Assembly: GCA_034440135.1 (NCBI GenBank)
Contig: JAWXBP010000198.1
Span: 1-37,311 of the forward strand
Reading direction: 5' to 3'
Origin: Planctomycetia bacterium
GTDB taxonomy: Bacteria > Planctomycetota > Planctomycetia > Pirellulales > JALHLM01
DNA length: 37,311 nucleotides
Below, piece after piece: positions 9,346-16,500 of this stretch. The stretch's first letter is position 1; the number at the start of each line of letters is the position of its first letter. The notes below the pieces were generated by a model. That model had not been told where the DNA came from. It did no database searches and was given only the letters and a program-made list of their open reading frames with translations. The position numbers and the translations under genes were made by a program.

Positions 9346-9483
9346 TCGTCAAGTCAGCGCGGTGAATGAGAAGCAGACAGCAGCGAAACAACGTTCGGCA
9401 ACCTGTGACGACGCACGAATGCTCCGCAATAGTATGCGGCGCGCGCCGTCCGATTGAACCAGCACCACATCGCGACCGGGACC

Positions 9484-12400
9484 ATGCCTTCCCTACGTTC
9501 ATCTGAACCGATCGCCGGATACACCGTCAAAGAGCGCGTGGGCGCGGGCGGCTATGGCGAGGTCTGGACCGCCGAAGTGCCTGGCGGCCTGGTGAAGGCG
9601 ATCAAGTTCGTCTACGGATATCTCGACGACGACCGCGCGTCGCGGGAACTCAAGGCGCTGAACCGCATCAAGCAGGTGCGCCATCCGTTCTTGCTGTCGA
9701 TCGAGCGCATCGAAGTCGTCGACGGTCAGTTGATGATCGTCACCGAATTGGCCGAAATGAGCCTGAAGGATCGCTTCGAGCAGTGCCGCGCCGAGCGCCT
9801 GCCGGGCATTCCGCGCGAAGAGTTGCTCATCTATCTGGGTGACGCCGCGGACGCGCTCGACTTCATGCGCGTCAGCCATTCGCTGCAGCACCTCGACGTG
9901 AAGCCGGAAAACTTGCTGCTACTGGGCGGACGCGTCAAAGTCGCCGACTTCGGCCTCGTGAAGGACATCGGCGTCACCGAAGCTTCGTTGATGGGCGGCA
10001 TGACGCCGGTCTATGCTCCGCCCGAAGTGTTCGACGACCGCCCGGGCGAGTACAGCGATCAATACAGCCTGGCGATTGTCTATCAGGAAATGCTGACCGG
10101 CGTGCTGCCATTTCCTGGTAAGACGGCTGCGCAGTTGGCCACGCAGCACTTGCAGAGCCCGCCGAGGTTGGCGTCGCTACCGCCGCACGACCGCGCGGTG
10201 ATCGAGCGCGCGCTCTCGAAAGTCTCCAACCATCGTTTTCCCAGTTGCCGCGAGCTGATCGATTTGCTGATCGTGGCCCCCAAGGCCCGCGCCGCGGCCG
10301 TCGCTGCGACGCCGCTCGCTGAATCCGCGCCGGCCGACGAGCCAGGTATGGATTCGTCGACTTGCTCCCGCACGCAGTTGCCTGCGGCCAAATCGACGCC
10401 GCAAGTCACCGCGTCGCGTACGCAAATCGTGGGCGATACGTCGCTGCCGCAGATCGAGGACCGGGAATGGGACGAAATCGACCTCACGCCGGTAGAAGTA
10501 GAGAACCTTCCGCCGCTGGACGTTGCCACCGCTGAACAGGGCTTTCGTCCGACGTTGGTCGTCGGCATCGGCGGCGGCGCTGCGCATGTGTTCGCCCGAT
10601 TGCGGCGCCGGCTCTACGACCGCTTTGGCGACCTCCGCGCGCTGCCAGCGCTGCGTACGTTGTTGATCGATACCGATGTACGGGCCTTTGATGAGGCTGC
10701 CGACGCGGAGAAGGGCGTATCGCTTGAAGTCGCCGACACCTTCGCCATGCCGTTGCGGAAGCCGGAAGACTATCGCGCCGATTCCACCAAGCTGTTGCAA
10801 TGGCTGAGCCGACGCTGGCTCTACAATATTCCGCGCTCGCTCGAAACCGAGGGCCTGCGCCCCTTGGGTCGCCTGGCGTTTGTCGATCATGGCGCGAAAT
10901 TGCGTGAGCTGTTGCGTACGCAACTTACGCGGATTGCCGATCCCGCCGTCGCCGACGAATTCGCCGAACGCACCGGATGGAAGTGCCGCGATCCTCGGCC
11001 GCGGATCATCCTATTATCGTCGATCTCCGGCGGCACCGGCGGCGGTTGTGCGATCGACGTCATGTACATGCTGCGGGTGTTGATTCACGAGTTGCATCTG
11101 AGCGAAGACGGCCTTTGCTCCGTGTTCATGCATGCCACCGGTATGCGATCGCGCAACAAGGAATTGGCGGCCGCGAACGCCCGCGCGTTCCTGACGGAAC
11201 TTTCGCATTGCGGCCGCGGCCACTACCCGGGCGAGTTGGCGTTGAAGATTCCGGCGTTCCAAGGGCAAGCGGCGTTGCTGCCGCCAACGTATTTGGTGAA
11301 TCTAGGCGAACGGATCAACGAACAGGACTACGAGAACGCGACCGACGCCGTGGCGGAGTACCTGTACCAGGATGTCGCCACGCTGTCCGGCGCTTTGCTG
11401 GATCAATCCCGCATGGAGTCGGCTTCGAGCACGAGCTTGCGATCGCATCGCAATCGACTTCGGTCGTTTGGCGTGACGCAGATTGGCGCTGCGCAGGGGC
11501 CGTTGCCGAGCGTGCTCGCCGAAAAGCTGTGTTCGAGCCTGGTGCGCTATTGGCGCGGCGAGACCACGCCCACGCGCGAGGCGCGTGCGAATTCGTTGCT
11601 GGAATTTCGGCTGCCGGACGCGGAAAAGCCCGTCGCTGCCGAAGACACGCTCAGTAGCACATGCGCCGAGCATGCGAAACAGCACGAAGTGGAGTACGAT
11701 CAGCTTTGCGCAGCGGTGATTCAATCGATCGATCGTACCTTGGGTGGCGACCGCGCGGCCTACTGGCGCAACACCGTCGAGCGGCTAAACGCCTCGGAAA
11801 CCGGCGCCGCGTCGGAACCGCTGATGCGCATCCGGCGCGCTTATCAGGCGATCAATGCCGTGCTAGGCAACCGCAAATCGGCGGAGGCCGTCGACGAGAA
11901 CGCCGTCACGCTGACTCGCGCCGTCGAAGCGCAGATGTCGCAGTTCGCCACGCATCGCGGCCAGGCGCTGCAGCAGTGGCTCACCGGATTGGCTGAATCG
12001 CCTGGCGTGGGCGCTCGTGGCGCCGAGCAGGCGATCGACTGGTTCCATCGCCATCTGAGCGCCTGCGAACAGCGCGTCGTCGAACAAGTGCAGATGCTGC
12101 GTGCCCAGATGGAGCCGTGGGACCTGCTCATTCAGCAAACGCTCACGTCGCCGGCCGCGCAAGGTAAAACCAAAGCCGGCACGTTGCTCGACCAACCGAT
12201 GGTCCGATTGGGCGAATACTTCGAAATTCGCTTGCGCGAAGTGGGCCTCTCCGGCCTCCATCTGCTGGTGCGTCAGTTGCTCGCCCGAGTGACCTCGGCG
12301 CAAGATCAGCTCAAATCGTTGCGCAAAGATCTCAACGAGTTGTCGGCCGCCTTCGACGCCACGCCAGCCGCGGTAGACGCGGGCGCGTTGTCCGGCCCAA

Positions 12401-12993
12401 TGGCGGCCGTGCGCGTCGCCGCCAACGACTACATTCGTCATCGCTTGACGAAGCTCACCGAACAATTCGACGCCGATATCCGCGAGCGCTACCTGAACGC
12501 GGTGGGTGGAGTCCGGGCGTCGCTCGAAAAACGCGATTTGCGCCCACGCTTGCCCGGTATCTTGTTGGCCGAAGCGCGGCGGAGCGTATTGCGAGCGCTG
12601 TCGGAATTCGACGTGGCGAAGGTGTTGGTCGAAGCGTATCCCGAAGAAGCGGAGCTCGCCGAGCAACTGCAACAATGGTCCGCGCTCGCGACGCCTGGCG
12701 TGCTCGCCGTCGGCGGAGCGAAGCGACTGTTCCTGGCCGCACCGGCAGGCGAAGCCGCCAACCGTTTCGCATCAGCCATGCAACAAGCCGTGGGCGAAAT
12801 CGCCACCGTGGTGCCGAATCCATCCGGCGACCTGGTGCTGTTTTACGAGGCCGAACGCTTGCCCTTGGAACGCGTGGCAACGCTCCTCTCGCGCGGTTAT
12901 GGAGATTGCGGCGAAGTCGCCGAACGACTTTACACGCGCATCGACGTCGAATGGCCATCCCTCGACGCCAAACGCGTGCCAGCCGCGGTCTAG
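9484..12993 (+). CDS. Ser/Thr protein kinase fused to an FtsZ/tubulin-like GTPase domain
   Basis: 1169 aa from ATG 9484; an in-frame TTG at 9454 would add ten residues. Residues about 12-265 form a eukaryotic-type protein kinase: Gly-rich loop GAGGYG (20-25), ATP Lys41 in KAIKF, catalytic loop HLDVKPEN (Asp138, Lys140, Asn143), DFG at 155-157 and APPE at the end of the activation segment. Residue Leu replaces Arg in the HRD motif, so it is a non-RD kinase. A linker at about 270-350 has two SRTQ motifs. From about 355 the protein resembles the bacterial tubulin-like family: RPTLVVGIGGGAAHVFARL corresponds to the first FtsZ glycine loop, LLIDTDVRAF to the TDxxAL segment, and SISGGTGGGCAIDV (516-521 Gly-rich) to the GGGTGTG tubulin signature. 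A long, mostly helical C-terminus follows. No membrane segment is evident. The role is inferred: phosphorylation linked to assembly of a GTP-dependent polymer or membrane-associated ring. Confidence 0.9.
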   Translation: MPSLRSSEPIAGYTVKERVGAGGYGEVWTAEVPGGLVKAIKFVYGYLDDDRASRELKALNRIKQVRHPFLLSIERIEVVDGQLMIVTELAEMSLKDRFEQCRAERLPGIPREELLIYLGDAADALDFMRVSHSLQHLDVKPENLLLLGGRVKVADFGLVKDIGVTEASLMGGMTPVYAPPEVFDDRPGEYSDQYSLAIVYQEMLTGVLPFPGKTAAQLATQHLQSPPRLASLPPHDRAVIERALSKVSNHRFPSCRELIDLLIVAPKARAAAVAATPLAESAPADEPGMDSSTCSRTQLPAAKSTPQVTASRTQIVGDTSLPQIEDREWDEIDLTPVEVENLPPLDVATAEQGFRPTLVVGIGGGAAHVFARLRRRLYDRFGDLRALPALRTLLIDTDVRAFDEAADAEKGVSLEVADTFAMPLRKPEDYRADSTKLLQWLSRRWLYNIPRSLETEGLRPLGRLAFVDHGAKLRELLRTQLTRIADPAVADEFAERTGWKCRDPRPRIILLSSISGGTGGGCAIDVMYMLRVLIHELHLSEDGLCSVFMHATGMRSRNKELAAANARAFLTELSHCGRGHYPGELALKIPAFQGQAALLPPTYLVNLGERINEQDYENATDAVAEYLYQDVATLSGALLDQSRMESASSTSLRSHRNRLRSFGVTQIGAAQGPLPSVLAEKLCSSLVRYWRGETTPTREARANSLLEFRLPDAEKPVAAEDTLSSTCAEHAKQHEVEYDQLCAAVIQSIDRTLGGDRAAYWRNTVERLNASETGAASEPLMRIRRAYQAINAVLGNRKSAEAVDENAVTLTRAVEAQMSQFATHRGQALQQWLTGLAESPGVGARGAEQAIDWFHRHLSACEQRVVEQVQMLRAQMEPWDLLIQQTLTSPAAQGKTKAGTLLDQPMVRLGEYFEIRLREVGLSGLHLLVRQLLARVTSAQDQLKSLRKDLNELSAAFDATPAAVDAGALSGPMAAVRVAANDYIRHRLTKLTEQFDADIRERYLNAVGGVRASLEKRDLRPRLPGILLAEARRSVLRALSEFDVAKVLVEAYPEEAELAEQLQQWSALATPGVLAVGGAKRLFLAAPAGEAANRFASAMQQAVGEIATVVPNPSGDLVLFYEAERLPLERVATLLSRGYGDCGEVAERLYTRIDVEWPSLDAKRVPAAV

Positions 12994-13001
12994 CAAGAAT
13001 T

Positions 13002-13070
13002 CACCACGGAGTCACGGAGACACAGAGGGGAGGATGATGAATGACGGATTTCGAAATTCGTCATTCATCC
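13002..13070. repeat. Short repeats: CACGGAG tandem and near-perfect palindrome
   Basis: Bases 13002-13030 contain CACGGAG twice in tandem-like spacing followed by a degraded ACACAGAG copy. Immediately after, 13038-13067 is a 30-base near-palindrome, TGAATGACGGATTTC facing GAAATTCGTCATTCA with one mismatched base pair. Similar ATGACGAA/TCGTCATTC words recur at 27861-27962, so this looks like a dispersed intergenic repeat. It lies in the 163-bp gap downstream of the kinase/tubulin-like gene and could form a hairpin at the mRNA 3' end. Confidence 0.55.
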
Positions 13071-13156
13071 GCGTCGCGATTTGAATCGGAATTGCCTAAT
13101 CTCGTCATCGCCTCTTCTCGGAGCAACCGCTTCTCTTTTCTCATCTGCGTGTCGCC

Positions 13157-13435
13157 ATGCACATCGAACTTGAGGAACTCTCGGATCTGGAACGCGACCT
13201 CCTGAAGGCCGCGCGTAGTAACGGCGGGCAGCTCGCCTTGTTTGCCAAGGCCGATACCCGCGGACCGGCCGTCCGCACGAAATTGCGTGCATTTCACGAC
13301 CCGCACGACCGGGACATCGCCGGTCAGTACGTGCAGGCCCTGCACCATCTGGTGGAGTTGCAATTGCTCCGCTCGGAATCGCGCGAGCAGTTTCTCCTCA
13401 CCAACCACGGCTGGGAGCTGGGCAGAAAAGTCTGA
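13157..13435 (+). CDS. Small winged-helix-like hypothetical protein
   Basis: 92 aa, unrecognised. The sequence is acidic/helical at the start (ELSDLERDLLKAARSNGG). It ends in QALHHLVELQLLRSESREQFLLTNHGWELGRKV, which has the look of the recognition helix and wing of a winged helix-turn-helix (a helix ending in L-L-R, then a beta hairpin with LTNHGWEL). DNA binding is therefore possible but unproven; many such small proteins bind protein instead. It follows the kinase/tubulin-like gene on the same strand after a repeat-bearing 163-bp gap, so it may or may not be in that operon. No clear Shine-Dalgarno is seen. An overlapping minus-strand frame at 13061-13408 was rejected because it has no domain-like pattern. 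Confidence 0.6.
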   Translation: MHIELEELSDLERDLLKAARSNGGQLALFAKADTRGPAVRTKLRAFHDPHDRDIAGQYVQALHHLVELQLLRSESREQFLLTNHGWELGRKV

Positions 13436-13460
13436 ACAGGAAACGAAGAACTCAGTCCGC

Positions 13461-13500
13461 GGAACTCGGAACCATCGCGGTCAACGACGTTCCGAGTTCC
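13461..13500. terminator. 12-bp perfect hairpin between convergent genes
   Basis: GGAACTCGGAAC (13461-13472) and GTTCCGAGTTCC (13489-13500) are perfect inverted repeats with a 16-base loop. They lie between the plus-strand stop at 13435 and the minus-strand stop at 13522, the position expected of a bidirectional terminator. There is no clear U-tract on either strand, so it may only protect mRNA ends or be a repeat element. Confidence 0.5.
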
Positions 13501-13521
13501 TACTTCCGAATCTCGCGTTGC

Positions 13522-16500
13522 CTACTCGATGTACCGCCGAATCAGCAGGCCGTCCTCGACGTTCAGCGTCTCGCCACGTTGGAAGCCGACCGGAATCGTG
13601 CGGTCATAAAGATAGAACGCGCGATGCCGCTCAATCTCCCCGGTATCGGTCCCCAACTCCGCGCCCAACTGCCAACCATCCGGATATCGCGTTGGATCGA
13701 TCGGCACCGGCGTCACTTCGAAATACCCCACCGTCACCCAAACCGCATACACATTGGAACGCGTGGTCACGCTGTTGTAGATCTTCTGCATGCCGGCGTA
13801 ATAAAAATAAGGGTTGCGCTCGGGATCATTGTGGGGCAATGGAGTTGACAAAATAGGCGCGGCAAAGAGCGGCTCATTCGACGCCGACCCTCCTGGCCCA
13901 GAAGGTTGTTGTCGCATGATTGTGACATTGATCGGCTGATTCTTTACGTTCAACGTCATCAATCCGTCGGTGGGCACGAATGGAAAAGCGCCGGCCGGCC
14001 GGAAAGGATTCGCGAACACGGTCGGATGCGCGTTGGACATATGTCCAATATCCGCAGAGAATGAATACCCGCGTCGCGACTGCACGAAGTCCGCCCAACG
14101 ACTTCCGGTCGGTGCATAGCTAAAGACGCCGTCCATCAGAGCTTCGAAAACCGCCGGGTCATAGACGGTATTTAAGTTGATCTTACCTGGTTCGCGATAG
14201 CGCGAAACCTTGTTGTACGGCGGGTGAAAATAGTGGTTATTGCCGCCGCTGAATTCCGCAGGATCGAGCATGTCATAGGTGCCGGCGAACCGCGACGGCA
14301 CTTCGACGAAGTCGAACAACCGATATAGCTCTGGCGCCTTGCCGCGCGCTCGGCCCGGCGCGGGGCTCGCGGAATTGAAGAAGTTCAGCAAGTGCCGGAA
14401 ACTGTCGCGGAACGCCGCGTTCGGGCTGTTGTCGAGCGGATCGACGGTCGACGGAGCGTAGGGATCGAAGGACGCTTCTCGCGTCGCATGATCCATCAGC
14501 AATCCCGCCGGCGACGTACCCGGCACTAGTAACAGTTCCACCGGCGAAACGAACGGTCGGTTGTTCCAGGTCAGCCAGGGCTTTGCCGGGCGCGCAGGAT
14601 CGACGAACATGTCGCCGTCGTAGGTTGATTTGGGAGTCGATGGCGTGGACGTGGCAGGATTCGTCTCGGCGGCATTCGCTTGGAACACCGGCCCGTATTC
14701 CTCGTTCTGTGTGGAGAACCCGTTCAGATGACCAAACGTGCTCTTGGTCAACGGATTCGAGGTCCCCGTGGCGCCGTTCATTTCCGGCGCGCTATGGATT
14801 TCCGGCGTTCCCCACGACGACCACACGTTTCGCACGCCAGCGCGCTGATTCGCGCCGCGCATCAGTCCGCGACGGAAGCTGTCGAAATGCGCGGTGTCGG
14901 CCACGGGCGCTGTGCCTTCCGTTCCGGCGTTCGCGACTACTGGTTCGCCGCGGAACGAGCGCAGGTCCAGCGGCGCACGATCAATCGTCAAGTACGGATT
15001 GGTGAGTTGGTTCCACGGCCGGGTCGGATCGGCAAGCCGTTCCAGGTACAGCATCGATTTGCCTTCCGGAACGTAGTCGTTGCGTTCCAGTTGCGTCGCC
15101 CCGATCGGCACGTCTTCCGGCGCGGAGAAGAAATCGTCCGGATGAAACTGGTTCACGGACCGCGGCGCCATCGTGACGGGAGTCAACGTGCTGTAGCCGG
15201 CGTCAGGCTCTGACACGCTAAAGCGCGCCACGTTGTTGCCGACGACGCGCGGCTCGATCACCACGCCGATGACCGATTTCGCCGCTGTCGGCAATTCAAA
15301 AGTCGTTCCTCGGAACGGGCCAATCCGGCCGTCGGGAGAGGCGAGTTGCAAGTGGAACGGATAGGTGTTCTTCTTCCCGCCTGCGTCGTTGGCGGTCGAG
15401 CGTTCGCCGAAATAAGTGCGATAGTACGGCCCGTTGGTATTCGGTCGATTCTGATCGTCACACGGTCCCGCCGGAGCGACGAGCGCATAGCTGCCCGGCC
15501 GGATCACCTCCGGCGCCGGCAGATCGTTGTCACGATGAAACTTCGGCTGTCCCGTGTGAGGGGGCTCGATGACATTTGGGTTTGAACTCGACTCCACCGT
15601 GAAATAAGCGATCTTGCCGATGTCGCTATCAGCCAAAATCGGTCGATAGTGGACTCGATCCGGATCTTTGAACTCATCGGGATCATTGCCGGCGTCCAAT
15701 CTAGGTTTGTGCGTCACGACCCGCCACACCGGCGACATTCGACCGCCGCTATCAGGCTTCGAAAATGCGCCCAGGTCGATGCCGAAGTCGTTGGCGCCGA
15801 CGATGCCGTGAACCTCGGGTGCAGGCGCTTCGAAGTGCCCGCCAGGATTGAACAACTCGAACGCCACGGTCCCGCGCGGCCGCGCCATCTGGTCGTAGTG
15901 GGGATCGGCTGGGTTATCACTCCTCAGCCCGCCGACGCTTTCGTCCGCCGTGCGGCGTTCGTGCGTCGAGATAGTTTCGGTAATCAGCAGTTCCGGCCGC
16001 TCGCAGCCCCAGGCGATCTCGCGAATATTGGCGCCCTCGTCCGTGGTGAGGTCGCCGTCGACGTCCCACGGATTGTTATTTGGGTCCGGCACATCATCCG
16101 TGAACGGATCGAGATCAAACTCGAATCCTGTCATGATCGAATCTCGATCACGAAAATCCACGACGTTGACCACCCACTGGGCAATCCGACGAGCAACCTC
16201 CAACTTCGTGTTAGCGCCCGTCGTGTCGTTCCAACCATCAGTCGTGTAAAACTGGTTGTCCACCAGCAACATCATCAACACGTAGAGGTGCTTCGCGTAC
16301 TCCATGCGCGCGTTGAGTTCATCCGGGTCGTTGCCGCGCGGCGAACTCGCATCTGTATTTGAAGCGATGTTGACGCCGTCGTTGTCGGCGTCCAGCCAGG
16401 CGAACTTCGGCGGGCGATTGGGATTGGCGAACGAACGATCGGGGCCGACGACCGTCTCCAATAGCGTCTCGCTCGGCTCGTCGATCACGCCGTTGCCATT

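Noticed and set aside
9454-9483. TTG start extending the kinase by ten residues
   Set aside because: The added residues are not kinase-like and the ATG at 9484 directly precedes the domain; neither has a strong ribosome site, so this is a preference only.
13061-13408. 115-codon minus-strand frame over the small winged-helix-like gene
   Set aside because: It lacks any domain-like pattern, while the plus-strand frame has a plausible helix/hairpin arrangement.
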